Source: Ursus arctos (taxonomy: Eukaryota > Chordata > Mammalia > Carnivora > Ursidae). Taken from it: a stretch of DNA of 64,000 nucleotides. Made by a program: the position numbers and the translations under genes. The DNA is taken from contig NW_026622808.1 in assembly GCF_023065955.2 (NCBI RefSeq), positions 41,614,475-41,678,474 on the forward strand. Reading direction: 5' to 3'. Under the pieces are notes generated by a model. That model made no database searches and had not been told where the DNA came from. It saw nothing but the letters and a program-made list of their open reading frames with translations. This document shows, piece by piece, positions 11,647 through 22,693 of the stretch. The number at the start of each line of letters is the position of its first letter. Positions within the stretch are counted from its first letter, which is position 1.

Positions 11647-12141
11647 TCTATAGGATATGAGAAAATAATAATATAGAGGATAATAGGGAGGAATAGTTGA
11701 AGAATGCTGATATTTTAGCATTTTTTATTATATACATTTAAAAAGCAAAGCCCTAAGTCCCCATGATTACCAAACTGGATACTGATGAAGCATTCAACAC
11801 ATTTTGATGCTGATTCATGGTGAAAATCAATAATATTGAAATAAAATGGAACATTATGAACTATTACAGGCAGAGTTTAAAATAATTTCAAAAAAGCCTA
11901 GATAAAACATCATACTCAATGGTAAATTAAAAATGTATCTACTACAGCTGAGGCACCTGGGTGGCTCAGTCAGCCAAGCATCAGCCTCTTGATTTAGGCT
12001 GACGTCATGATCTGGGGGTCTTGAGATTGAGCCCCGCTTGGGGCTCCGCGTTCAGCACAGAGTCTGCTTGTCCCTCTCCCTCCCCCACTTGAGCACTGTC
12101 TCTCTCTCTTAAATAAATAAAACCTTCTAAAAAAAAAAAAA
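11647..12141 (+). mobile_element. 3'-transduced segment: old L1 relic plus CAN-SINE
   Basis: About 305 bp of DNA that appears to have come from the source locus of the L1, followed by a SINE. The first part contains what looks like a badly decayed L1 ORF2 fragment: the stretches near 11780-11800 and 11900-11935 resemble the regions coding 'DAEKAFD' and 'NIILNGEK'. It has no frame of its own. Confidence 0.7.
11952..12141 (+). mobile_element. CAN-SINE at the end of the transduced segment
   Basis: Recognisable head ('ggcacctgggtggctcag'), body and AATAAA-bearing tail. It lacks its own target duplication: the 5' flank (tctactacagctga) does not recur after the tail, and the 3' flank is instead the L1's duplication. 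It therefore arrived as part of the L1 transcript, and its tail signal probably supplied the 3' end. Confidence 0.85.
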
Positions 12142-12285
12142 AAAAAACCAAGCCTCTCCTTGAAAAAAATACTCCTACTTAGAATCTCATCTGGTCCAGC
12201 TTAATCTATGAAAGAAGAAAAAAAAAAGAATTCAAATTGAGAGGGATTATTATGGATTTTTAATATTTTGATATCCTTACATCCA

Positions 12286-12342
12286 TAGTAATTTACTTAA
12301 TATAGTAATTTACCATGTTAGTAAATTACTAATAGTAATTTA
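12286..12342. repeat. AT-rich cluster of TAGTAATTTA repeats with inverted copy
   Basis: TAGTAATTTA occurs at 12286-12295, 12303-12312 and 12333-12342. Its exact reverse complement lies at 12322-12331, giving a 10-bp stem with a 9-nt loop. Function is unknown; it may simply be AT-rich drift. Confidence 0.6.
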
Positions 12343-12368
12343 GCTAATTTAAATCAATGCCCATAGAG

Positions 12369-12628
12369 CAGTGCTGTCTAGTGGAACTTTCATAATGAGA
12401 GAAAGGTTCTATATCCTACATTAATATAGTAGCCACTAGTCCCGTGTGGCTTCTAAGCACTTGAAATGTGGCTGGTGGGACTGAAGGACAGGATTTTAAT
12501 TGCATTTAATTTTAATTAATTTTAATTTTAAAATTAACAATTAAACATCAACTTTATATTTTTATTTAAATAGTCTCCTATAGCCAGGAGTCACCAGTAG
12601 CTACTTGCTTCTGCACCAGACAGCCCAG
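12369..12628 (+). mobile_element. MER3-like non-autonomous hAT DNA transposon
   Basis: It begins 'cagtgctgtc' and ends with the near-inverted 'gacagcccag'. The interior has the typical 'gtagccactag', 'cacttgaaatgtggct' and AT-rich 'tttaattttaattaatttt' segments. It is an old fossil with no coding capacity; the subfamily name is from memory. Confidence 0.75.
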
Positions 12629-14509
12629 CAGAAGCCATGGGTGTATAACAACAGTGAGTTGTGATAATTGAGGCAAACAGGAAAATACATACCCCATGGT
12701 GGGTAGACACTACTTCATTGTTTCTTTTTATCAAGAGAAACTGGAAATTGGAGGCTATGTGTAGTTCTCTATTTAATTTTCAGCAACAACAGGCAGCCCT
12801 CACTCATCATGGTTCCAACACTCGAAAATGTCAATGACCACAGTTCAGTTAAATAATACCAGTTCCCCAACAATCTAGTTCAAATTTCAGGAACCATGGT
12901 TTGTTAGCTCAGAGGCAATGCATAAAGTACAAATCCATTACCAGGTGTTCCGTCCACGGACCACCATGTGGATAACAGATGTGCATCGCAATCAGGGACC
13001 GACCACAGTACTTCTTTCAAGGTTTGTCTGGGTCACCGCGCACCTGTCCTTGGTCACATGGAGCCAGGAACGTAGAGAGTGGTGCTGCCCCCTCCCCCCC
13101 CCCGCCCTGTCTTCCACTGGTTAAACCCTGGTGACGTTTTACAAACATGGACACGCAGAGGAGGGAACTGGCCAAGAAATACGGAAGTGCAACAAAGACA
13201 CAAAAAGTGATGATGGGAGAGGTGACTTGTGAATCACACATAAAGGTGGTTATGGGAGGAACAGCGGACTGTGGGAGTGTTGGGAATGTGGACCAAGCTG
13301 CTGCTTAGATGCCAGACATGCAGCCAGAGGAACTTAGCTAAAGGCAGACGTATCGACGTCAACGCAGGAAGTGGTCATGATGAAAAGTAGGAAGGTGTCC
13401 CAGAGGAAGGGATGCCAATGAAACACTTGACGTTTAAAAGAAAAAAAAAAACCTTCATATTTCACCACAGTGAAAGCACAAAGGATGAAATGTTGGAAAC
13501 TGATCCAAACTTAGAAAGGAGTGTGACAATTTGCCAAGGCAGAGAAAAGATGCTCCATCTGTATTATAAGTTACACAACCAGAAAAAGCAGGCGAGCGCT
13601 GTTCAAACTACTCTTGATAAATGTTTTCCAAAGGGAAAAACACAAAAAACAAAACCCCCACTTTAATTCTCAATGTTTCTAGCGTTTTAAATTACCAGCA
13701 CACTAGTCTTAGTCCTAGTGTTGTTGTTTTTTTTTTCAAATTCCCCTATATACGTTTAACACACAAAAAGAATTGTAAGTGTTTTGACCACATTTTTAAA
13801 GGTCATGGAGCCATCGTAATTTTCCCCATTGATTATTAAGACTGCTTTGCAAGGTTTCAGCTTTCCTGGTCATTTTCCAGTCCCAAACCGCTGTACACAG
13901 TAAATACTTCAAATTCATGAAAAATACTGTGTAGGGCAAATAAGAGGCATGGCTAATGGGCCACATATTTAAAACCTGTGCCAGGAACTAATGTCATGCC
14001 TGCTGCGCATCTCAGTAATAGCAGGATAGAGTGGGCTGAAGAAAGTCAATGGCTGTAAGTGACTTAAAACAGATGTATTTATCCAATACTCTGACCGGGA
14101 AGGGTAAACCTATTGTCACATGCTCCTGAAATCTAACAGACTGTCTGGCAAAAATAAAGTTGACAATGTATTTTTTTCCTCCAAACAGCTAGAGAGCTGC
14201 ATGTTACCAGAACCTTCTAACCCCTCCCTGCATCATTAAATCTGGCTGTGAAGCCTTAAAGTTTCTCCACCAAATGTTCTCCTATACCTAATAATACGGA
14301 GGGAGGTGAATGACGTTTAAGTAACATCAACACCATGCATGTCCCCTATTTAATATGCATGATGAACAACAAGCAACATTCCTGCCAAAATCCTTGTTTT
14401 GAGACAACAAAGGGGAGAGAGATGTACCTATCCTTCCCCTGACAATGCTCTGCAATAGGCCCTTCCTACAGCCCATCCTCGGCGACCATCCCAATGCTCT
14501 TTAAAACAG
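12629..14509. other. Unique sequence, no gene seen
   Basis: A C-run lies at about 13091-13103 and a T-run at 13726-13735. Several 60-90 codon frames occur on both strands without family features. No RNA gene was recognised. Confidence 0.5.
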
Positions 14510-14880
14510 ATGCCCTGGCTAGGTCTCAGTTCGAATGTCACCTTCTAGGGGACCTGTCCACTCCACCTAAAGCAACTCTTCTTCCCTAACTCTTCATATG
14601 CTGGTATGCATCAGAACCTGAATTGAATTCTGAACTATAGCATTTGTTTAGGTTTACTTCTTTCTTTCCTATCTAGAACGTAAGCTGCAATGAGAGTCAG
14701 AATCAGGTACGTCTGGTGTTCGGCTGTGTCCTAACGCCCAGTACCGTTCCTGGACATAAAGCACTTGCTAAACACCACATGAATGGTGGCTGGGTGTCTT
14801 GAAACAGTGCATGTTTAAGTGAATGACTATTTGAATGCATGACCACTGAAATGGATGACTGATTAATAAATGAATGAGTC
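14510..14880 (+). repeat. L2 LINE fragment
   Basis: It resembles the L2 3' end: 'tgtcaccttctaggggacct', then 'ctagaacgtaagctgcaatg', then 'cccagtaccgttcctggaca' and a terminal stretch with gaatg/aatga words. It is ancient and decayed. Confidence 0.7.
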
Positions 14881-15559
14881 TGAAACTACTGCCTTATTTT
14901 AATAAGTAGAAAGTAGAAAAAAGAGAACTGTTGTGCTCCTAACGAATGTTTCACACCCACAAACAGAAAATTCTCTGGGTTGTCTTTCTTTTTCCTAGGT
15001 TTTGCCCTCAGACAAATCTGAAGATGAGAATTCTTGCGGTGGGTATGCCCCCCACGTCCAGCCTACCATTTGCTCAACTACAAGATGGAGACGTTTCACT
15101 TCACAGCGGCATGTGTGAAAACAGCTTGGGAACTTTTGTTAAGAATGAGCTCAAGATGAGTCGACGGAGAAATGTTGTTTCCACAAAACACATTTTCTCT
15201 CAGAATGTGAATGCAAGTCTGGTTTTGAGTTGAGGGAGGCGATTTCTCACTCTGATCTTTGTTGGCAAGGCTGTTCATGGAGTTTTCTGTCAACATGGGA
15301 GCCACCAGGGACCGCCTATACCACATTCACAGAAGGGATAAGCACAGATGAGGAAGATCAGACAAAATGGAAATGAGGAACAAGGGCCAACCTTCAAGCC
15401 ACAGCACTGCAACACGGCTGTCGTGTAGGGGGAGGAAGATGCCGGCTAACCTGCTAGTGAGTGGGAGAATAGAAACCAACTAGTAAACGACAGGAAACAA
15501 CTCATAAATGGTGGAACAGAATTTCAATCCCACATGTAGGCTGAGGAGTGACCCAGATC
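14881..15559. other. Unique sequence, no gene seen
   Basis: Overlapping short frames on both strands (near 14946-15326) have no recognisable motifs. Confidence 0.5.
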
Positions 15560-15695
15560 TGGATTCATATTCCATTTCTGCCACTTTTTAGCTATTTGAC
15601 ATTAGGTAAATCAACTCCTTGAGTCTCAGTAACTTCACCTGCAAAACGGGTATTATTTATTCAGTTTGTATTTCAGGGAAATCAAATAATTCCAG
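15560..15695 (+). repeat. MIR SINE fragment
   Basis: The core resembles MIR: 'ctgccactttttagctattt', 'gagtctcagtaacttcacct' and an 'aaaacgggtatta' segment. Confidence 0.75.
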
Positions 15696-15727
15696 AGACG
15701 GGAAGTTATCTAAAGTATTCCAATTCT

Positions 15728-15774
15728 GGGGCGCCTGGTGGGCTTAGTCGGTTAAGCATCTGCCTCGGCTCAGG
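15728..15774 (+). mobile_element. CAN-SINE head fragment, 3' part missing
   Basis: Only the first ~47 bp of the tRNA-like head are present ('ggggcgcctggtgggctta' to 'ctcagg'). There is no body, A-tail or clear duplication. A short 'agtatt' occurs on either side (15714-15719 and 15775-15780). A later deletion, or an aberrant insertion, is likely. Confidence 0.8.
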
Positions 15775-15961
15775 AGTATTAGAAACTTATAGTAGTCATT
15801 ATACCTTCCACCAATTCTTGTTACTTACTATGTAATAACATCATGCATATTTCACTTTACCACAACTTTGCTCTTTAATATTGCAAAAGCTGTTATTCAG
15901 TAACACCGACTTCCTCTGTGTTTGTATGCACTTAATTTTCCTCATTTAAAAACATTATCAA

Positions 15962-16167
15962 GGGGCACCTAGGTGGCTCAGTCAGTTAGGCATCTGCCTT
16001 CAGCTCAGGTCATGATCCCAGGGTCCTGGGATCGAAATTCAGATCAGGCTCCCAGCTCAGCTCTCAGAGGGAGTCTGCTTCTCCCTCTCCCCCTGCACTT
16101 CCCCCAACTCATGCTCATTCTCTCTCTCACTCACTTTCTCTCAAATAAATAAAATCTTAAAAAAAAA
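15962..16167 (+). mobile_element. CAN-SINE, older copy
   Basis: Head, CT-rich body and AATAAAATCTT tail are all present, with more substitutions than the 2006/3480 copies. The flanking duplication is only suggestive (aaacattat-like versus aaaattatt-like). Confidence 0.9.
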
Positions 16168-16428
16168 TTATTGGGACAAGAAATCTATAGGCTTCACCAA
16201 CTGCCAAAAGGGTCCACCTAACACAAAAAGTGAAGAGCTCCTGCTTTAGATGGAAGGTTGCTGGGAACTTTATAAGGAGGGGCCAGGGTGTCACTACCTA
16301 AGTCTGCTGAGCAATGTCAGGACCCTACGAGTGGGATATCCAGACATTATGCCTCCCTACAAGATGTGATTTGAAGCACACAGCACTGCCACAAATGCTT
16401 ATATCTGAAAACAGTCAATCCTACACCA

Positions 16429-16603
16429 CACTAACAGAACTTTCTGTGATGACAGAAATGTTCTATGTTTAGGCTACCTAATACATCAGCCACTAGCTGC
16501 CCTTAAAATGTGGCCAGTTCAAGTGAGAAACTGAATTTTTAAATTTTATTTAACTTTAATTAATTTCTATTTAAATAGTCACATTTAAGTAGTATCTACA
16601 CTA
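16429..16603 (+). mobile_element. MER3-like hAT fossil
   Basis: It shares with 12369-12628 the 'gaactttctgtgatga', 'cagccactagc', 'aaaatgtgg' and 'taactttaattaattt' blocks. No coding capacity. Confidence 0.75.
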
Positions 16604-17166
16604 CTAGACAACCCTCCTTAGAGTTCACCTAGTTTTATAAGATACAAGATGCTGAAACGAGTTAAAGAAGACCAAGGGAAAGCAACAGACAAATCCAGAT
16701 TATAGAACAGTCTGTAAGACAACCGACTCAATTTAAAAAAAAAAAAAATCAATGTCATAAAAATACTGTACTAAAATAGTACTAAAATAAGTAACCAAAT
16801 ATAATGTGAAGATTTTGTTTGGATCCTGATTCAACCAATCAATGATAAAAAGACATTTTGGAACAATCACAGAAACTTGAATATTACATATCAGGAAATT
16901 ATTATTAATTTTGTTAGATATGATCATGGTAAGTATAGTTACATTAGGAAATTTCTATAGCTATAAAGATGCAGACCAACGTATGTAGAGTTGAGATAAA
17001 ACTATGTCTAAAAACAGCCTTAAAATATTTTAGCAAATACAGAAGCGTGTAGATGAAGTATGTGTGGCAAAATCTAGATAACCAGTCAGTCTGGTTAAGG
17101 TCAAAGGGCATCCTTTAAATTACTTTTGTTATTTCTGAGTATTTTGAAATAACTCAAAATGATTTG

Positions 17167-17361
17167 GGGGACACCTGGGTGGCTCAGTCGGTTAAGTGCC
17201 TGCCTTCGGCTCAGGTCCTGATCTTAGGTTCCTGAGATCAAGTCCCATGTCAGGCTCCCTGCTCAGTAGGGAGTGTGCTTCTCTCTCTTCCTCTGTCTCC
17301 CTCCCCTCCCCTGTCCATGCTGCTCTCGATCTTGCTCAAATAAATAAATAAAATCTTTTAA
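17167..17361 (+). mobile_element. CAN-SINE, older copy
   Basis: Complete head, body and tail. The flanking duplication is aaaatgattt (17157-17166) versus aaaatgactt (17362-17371), with one mismatch. Confidence 0.9.
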
Positions 17362-17371
17362 AAAATGACTT

Positions 17372-17440
17372 TTAAAGGTGATGATGTTCTGCATATATTG
17401 CCTGGCACATAGTAAGCACTCAATAAACGTTAATTCCCAA
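17372..17440 (+). repeat. MIR 3' end fragment
   Basis: 'tgcctggcacatagtaagca' followed by 'ctcaataaacgtt' is the characteristic MIR 3' end. Confidence 0.7.
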
Positions 17441-17619
17441 CTATTAGCACCATCACTATTACTCATGCTCCATAAATCCAAACCTAAGATCAATTAGTAA
17501 AAAGTACAAAAGTTAACTTTGGGTTCAATATATGAATAAGTTTTATCACATGAGAGCTCTATGAACACTGTCTCCGGGGAGGCGGCAGCCCAGAGATATT
17601 CATAACAACAAAAACCACA

Positions 17620-17765
17620 GCAGCTCCCATTTAGTGAGCACTTACAATGCGGCAGACGTAAGTCCAAGCCCTTTTCACATGTTCCTTCGTTTCAGCTTCC
17701 CAACAGTGTCACAAGGTAGGTACTCCTGCTATCCCCACTGGAGCTGTGCCAGCAGAGATTGATCA
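17620..17765 (-). repeat. MIR fragment
   Basis: On the plus strand it reads like a reverse MIR: 'gagcacttacaatgcggc', 'agcccttttcacatgttcc', 'aaggtaggtactcctgct'. Confidence 0.65.
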
Positions 17766-17767
17766 GT

Positions 17768-18720
17768 TGGTGAAGATGTTGCAGAGAAAGGTCAAGGTGA
17801 ATGTCTCTTCTAGTTGCCCTTTACCATCCCTGACAACCCTGGACTCTTCTGATTCAATGAACATGTCACTCAAATGAATTGTACAGGCTCACACAAAGCC
17901 AGCGAGCAGACAGCAATTCTCCGTTTTACTGATTGAAAGGTCTTCAAACCTCACCTTTCCCTTTCAAGTGGCAGACTAAAATCCCACAAGAATTTAATTA
18001 TCTGTAGGCAAGGGGATGATGTGATCAAGAAAATGCTACATTTCAACTACTTCATTTATCCATTTTCAAATTTCCCATAAATTAAAGGGAAACATCTTCC
18101 CCAGGCTGCCATTTGACCAAGAAATGTCCATGGTATATCTTTGTCAACATGTTTCAGAATATAAATCCAGATTACAAAAACTAAAGTTGGTATAAAGGCT
18201 GTCGTCATATATTATATCATTTGGAAAGAAATATTGGTGACCTTATCCAGTATGACTGTTATAATAGTAATAAAATTGAATCTTGGAAGATTACACTTCT
18301 GGTCAAAGTAGTAAAATGTGACCTTATTCTATTGAACATTGACATTTATTATATTAATTCACATGTAAAAAACTGCATTAAAATGATATTAAAGCCCTGG
18401 ATAGAAATGGGAATGCTTAAGAACTTCGGAAAAAAAAAAAGATTTAACTTTACCAATCATTCATAGCATGGAGCCTGTTTGATGCAAATCAAAGTAAATT
18501 TCCTTCGCCAATCTCTGGTTCAATCCTAACTTTATTATTATTACCATCTCATTCATACGGAATGTATTTTTTTTCCCTGATGCTTCTTCAAACATTTTAT
18601 AAACCTTAACTCATTTTCATCATGCTCTGGAGAAAAAGGTAACACAGAGCAATGAATACACAAACTTGACGCAGAGGATCAAGCCATCTGCTCAGGGCAG
18701 AGACATTCTCTTCGCACCAA
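17768..18720. other. Unique sequence, no gene seen
   Basis: No repeat family or exon was recognised. The 81-codon plus-strand frame near 18221 has no family features. Confidence 0.5.
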
Positions 18721-18734
18721 AACATTGTACTTAG

Positions 18735-18938
18735 GGGCTTTGGGTGGCTCAGTTGGTTAAACGTCTGATTCTTGATTACAGCTCAGGTCATGATCTCAGG
18801 GTCATGCTCAGTGCCCAGGCTCAGTGCTCAGCAAGAAGTCAGCTTGAGATTCTCTTTCTCCCTCGGCCATCCCCCCCACCCCATACTCCTCTCAGTCTCT
18901 CTCTCTCAAATAAATAAATAAATAAAATCTTGAAAAAC
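18735..18938 (+). mobile_element. CAN-SINE, older copy
   Basis: Diverged head ('ggctttgggtggctcagttg'), CT-rich body and (AAAT)n tail. The imperfect duplication is aacattgtacttag (18721-18734) versus aaattgtgcttag (18939-18951). Confidence 0.88.
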
Positions 18939-18951
18939 AAATTGTGCTTAG

Positions 18952-19449
18952 AGTTCATGTCAGCCAGTGCACGAGGTCCTAGAAAGAGTACCAAGGTCCG
19001 GAGATGCACAAAGCAGTCAAACAGCTGCATGGACGTCACAGAATGGCCACAGAATGTGGAGAAAAGGCATCATTTTGGATATTACACCAACAAAGCGCTT
19101 TTTATTTTAAATTTTGGGGTTTTGGCGGTTTTGTATTTTGACTGGTCAAGGTTTCACAGGAAGGTCCCTCTCTTAAATATGTTTTGCATACTTTCAGGTT
19201 ACAGGTTGACCATTCTTATTCCTAATGCAATAAATTATGGGAATGGCCCAGACACGCTGCAAAGATCTATTTTCTCTTAAGCATTAGCCCGAAGTTCCAG
19301 TCTCACCATGATAGGTCTCCCCTTTTTTCAACCTTGTTTTTCACCACTCTCAGTAACACTTCCAGGCTCCCAACAGTTACTTCCTAATAACTCAGTTAAT
19401 ATTGTTTTCTGCTCTGAACATCGTTGTCCTCTATGCATTAGAACAGGCT
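18952..19449. other. Unique sequence, no gene seen
   Basis: A 116-codon plus-strand frame (18930-19280) begins inside the SINE tail and has no recognisable motif, so it is judged chance. Confidence 0.5.
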
Positions 19450-19745
19450 GAGTGGTGTTGTGATAACAAGCAGCCCCAACATTTCAGTGGGTTGAACAAC
19501 AAAGGTTTTTTTCTTGCCTGATACTGAGTTGAGAGCAGGCCATTTGATCAGCTGTGTGCACCTCTGTCACTCGGGCATCCAGGCTGACTGAGAGATCACC
19601 AGCACAAACACGGCTAGGAGCCATGCCAGGAAGAAAAGAAAACCCTGTGGGCTTGCACCATAAGTTAGGTGCTCAGACAAAAAGTGACACAATTCATTGC
19701 CATAAATAGCCACGCGGTTACATCGAACCACCAGCACAATTCTAC
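19450..19745 (-). repeat. Possible old LTR/MaLR-like repeat
   Basis: 'agtgggttgaacaacaaagg' and neighbouring words resemble the reversed 3' end of MaLR-type LTRs. The match is loose and the edges are not defined. Confidence 0.35.
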
Positions 19746-20689
19746 CATAAGTCTAGATGAAAGGGAACTGAAAATACTTTCCCAACACCATCGATGATTT
19801 CTTATCTCCACATGCCCCCAACCTTGTAATTCTTTCATATCTAAGTTAGATTCTATCTCCTCAAATAGGCAGCCATGGTACCTCTTGCTAACAGAAAGCC
19901 ATTCAGACTCTTAATACACAAAGCACGTTATCTTACCTCTTAAGGCCATTATGACTATACGAAAACAGTATCTCCACTGGGATTCTATGCTTCCCACAAT
20001 GCCTTGCTAGATAAATATTGCTTGAATGATTGAATGAGGCTCTATGCATAATGAGACTTCATCTCCAAAGACTTCAAATACCCTGGAGGCCAATAATACT
20101 TGATAAGTAATAAACCTTTTTTATTTTTTCTTCTTATTTATATCATAAAGATACTTAAAACAACATTAAAAAGATCATAAAGATGAAATAAAACTGAATC
20201 CATAATCCCACCACCCTAAACCAGCAACTCCTTGTACTTCTTTTCCTTCTAGTGCTGTTTAAAGAGTGTCCATGTCCTTTACGTTGCCTATACCATGGAT
20301 ATAGGGAGAATTCCAAATAGAAGGTAAGTGACTGCCCCATCGATGCTTTTTACCCTTCCTCAAGGCAAAAACATGTTGGGTCACATCTTAAGACTGATTT
20401 GTATTTTCCACGACATGAATACCAGAGGTTTAAAGATTCTGGGTTATTCAGTACAGTAACCGTTACTTAGAGGAAGCAGTATACACTTCCCCACCACTTC
20501 CACTCTTTAAGCTGGCTCTAAAAGAAATCACCTCTAGTAAAAGGAACTTGATTTCCATCATTAGAAGAAGAAAAGAAAGTCCATATACTAAATTTTGGAC
20601 AATTTTGGATAATATTAGTTCAAGGAAGAAAACTGCCTATGTTACCATGTTTGGCCTGTCATTAAGACACCATTAACAAGACCAGAAAA
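19746..20689. other. Unique sequence, no gene seen
   Basis: Nothing beyond short chance frames. Confidence 0.45.
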
Positions 20690-21034
20690 CATGAGAGTTT
20701 TAGTCTCGCTCTTAAATTTATTTTGTTTACTATTTTTTGATAAACTTACAATGCCTTCACCCTTTTTCCCCATCCCCCATCTCTGCATCTCTAGTCTGTT
20801 CCCTCTATGTATGAGCTTGGCTTTGTTGTTATTGTTGTTTGTTTTGCTTTTGGGTTCCACATATAAGAAGGATCATATGGAATTTGTCTTTCTGTGACTT
20901 ATTTCACTTTACATAATGACCTCAAGGTCCATCCATTTCACAAATGGCAACATTTCACTCATTTTTATGGATGAATAATATCCCATTGTGTAAGATCTAT
21001 ACATATATATGTACATACATATATCATATATGTA

Positions 21035-21070
<36 letters not shown>

Positions 21071-21235
21071 GTCAAAATTTATCTATTGATCCAAGAATAG
21101 ACACTTAGGTTGTTTCCATCTCCTGGCTATTGTAAATAATGCTGCTGTGAACACAGATACATGTTCAAGTTAGTGCTTTCCTTTACTGCAGATAAATAGC
21201 CAAAAAGTGGCATCGCTGGATCATATCGTCATTAT
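20690..21235 (-). mobile_element. Old L1M 3' end (ORF2 C-terminus relic)
   Basis: On the minus strand the order matches the ORF2 C-terminus and 3' end. The words 'attgtaaataatgctgctgt' and 'ggatgaataatatcccattg' are reversed L1 coding for the '[11 protein letters not shown]' and 'YTMEYYSAI' regions. It is decayed by indels and contains the microsatellite at 21005-21070. Confidence 0.8.
21005..21070. repeat. Compound microsatellite (TA)n-(CT)n-(CA)n
   Basis: Imperfect TA/CATA repeats, then a perfect CT run, then a perfect CA run, inside the old L1 relic. Confidence 0.95.
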
Positions 21236-21790
21236 ATTTCTGCTTTCCTATGGTATCAGTTGTAACATTTCCTCTTTCATTTCTGATTTTGAGTCCTCCG
21301 TCTTCTTTTTTTGATGAGTAAAGACTTGCCATTTTAAAAAATATTCTCAAAGAACCAGCTCTCAGTTTAACTGGTTTTCTCTACTGTCCTTGTAGTCTCT
21401 AGTTCACGCATTTCTTTCCTAATATTTGTTATTTCCTTCTACTAATTTTGGGCTTCATTTGTACTTTTTCTAGTTCGAGTTGCTAACGTTAGGTCGTTTA
21501 TTTGAGACTTTCCTTATTTTCTGAGGTAGGCATTTACCACTATGAACTTCCCTCTTAGAACTGCTTTTGCTGCATCTCACAAATTTCGGTATACCATATT
21601 TCCATTTTTGTTTGTCTCATAGCATTTTTTGACTTATCTTTTGATTTCTTCTTTCACTAGTTGGTTGTTCAGTAGCATGTTGTTTGATCTTCAAGTATGT
21701 GTGAATTTTCTTGTTTTCTTCCGATAATTAATTTTTATGATTATTTTATTATATATTCTTCTTACTGATGTAAGCTGAGTTGAACTCTTT
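21236..21790 (-). mobile_element. Ancient L1-derived segment
   Basis: T-rich sequence with words typical of reversed old L1: 'cttccctcttagaactgctt', 'ttggttgttcagtagcatgt', 'tgtgtgaattttcttgtttt'. No frame survives. Confidence 0.6.
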
Positions 21791-22437
21791 CTGGAACAAG
21801 GTGGAATATCCATACACAATGTATTTTTGTATTACTTACATTACCAAAAGGCATTAGGAAGTCTCACCATAGTTGATAAACAACCCAGATGGTCATTTAA
21901 TCCATTCAGCTTACTTAAGATCAAGTAAGTAAAATTATACTGAGCTACTTTCATACTAAGAAGGAAAAATCATCCAAATACCTTGAAATCTTCATAAATT
22001 TCAGAGTAATGAAATCTTGCCTATTTTATATTTTAATAGCTGGTAGATTATTATGTTTTCAAGCTATAATATTTTCAAATTTTATGTTCAGTCTTTTGCC
22101 ACTTCCACAAGCACACGTAATTTATACTCTTACATTTTTGAAAGGTTTTATTATTTTATGTGCCACAGTTATTGATCCGAATCAAATCTTTCTTACCTAA
22201 TTCAACAGAATATAGTGGGAATAAAATGTGACTATTTACAACCATTAACCACTGCTATAATTCATACAGAATCTGCCAAACCCACTGCATTATAAATAAT
22301 ATTGTATATTTTTCTAAGATTCTGATAATACTTATTTCAAATACAAACATTCTCTGGAAATTTGTCAAAAAATTTTTTAAAAAGGTACCATTAAATAATA
22401 TTTTCAGATATGACTACAGAGAATTTCTAATACAATT
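21791..22437. other. AT-rich unique sequence, no gene seen
   Basis: No repeat or exon was recognised. Confidence 0.45.
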
Positions 22438-22450
22438 CTCTTCAATTTTA

Positions 22451-22680
22451 TTTTATTTTATTTTATTTTATTTTATTTTATTTTATTTTTTTAAAGATTT
22501 TATTTATTTATTTGACAGAGATAGAGACAGCCAGCGAGAGAGGGAACACAAGCAGGGGGAGTGGGAGAGGAAGAAGCAGGCTCATAGCAGAGGAGCCTGA
22601 TGTGGGGCTCGATCCCGTAACGCCGGGATCACGCCCTGAGCCGAAGGCAGACGCTTAACCCCTGTGCCACCCAGGCACCC
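22451..22680 (-). mobile_element. CAN-SINE with (TTTTA)n-expanded tail
   Basis: A reverse-oriented, bear-type SINE body with a perfect 13-bp duplication ctcttcaatttta at 22438-22450 and 22681-22693. The A-tail has become a pentanucleotide repeat (22446-22491, about nine TTTTA units). Confidence 0.95.
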
Positions 22681-22693
22681 CTCTTCAATTTTA

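Larger units (their letters stand above)
6782..12158 (+). mobile_element. 5'-truncated LINE-1 insertion with 3' transduction, bounded by 17-bp TSD
   Basis: The unit runs from 6799, inside the coiled-coil part of ORF1, through a complete ORF2, 3' UTR and A-tail. It then continues with about 495 bp of non-L1 DNA to a second A-tail at 12130-12141. The 17-bp sequence aaaaaaccaagcctctc occurs at 6782-6798, directly before the L1 start, and again at 12142-12158, directly after the second A-tail. No duplication is found at the first A-tail (11616-11646) or around the internal SINE. The simplest reading is one insertion whose RNA read through the L1 poly(A) site and used a downstream SINE's signal. 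The 5' UTR/promoter and the start of ORF1 are missing, so it is not autonomous. Confidence 0.9.

Noticed and set aside
11952..12158. Independent SINE insertion beside the L1
   Set aside because: The SINE has no target duplication of its own, and its tail is followed by the L1's duplication.
20973..21070. Possible repeat array resembling spaced direct repeats
   Set aside because: It is a compound dinucleotide microsatellite. The genome is mammalian and CRISPR arrays are not expected.
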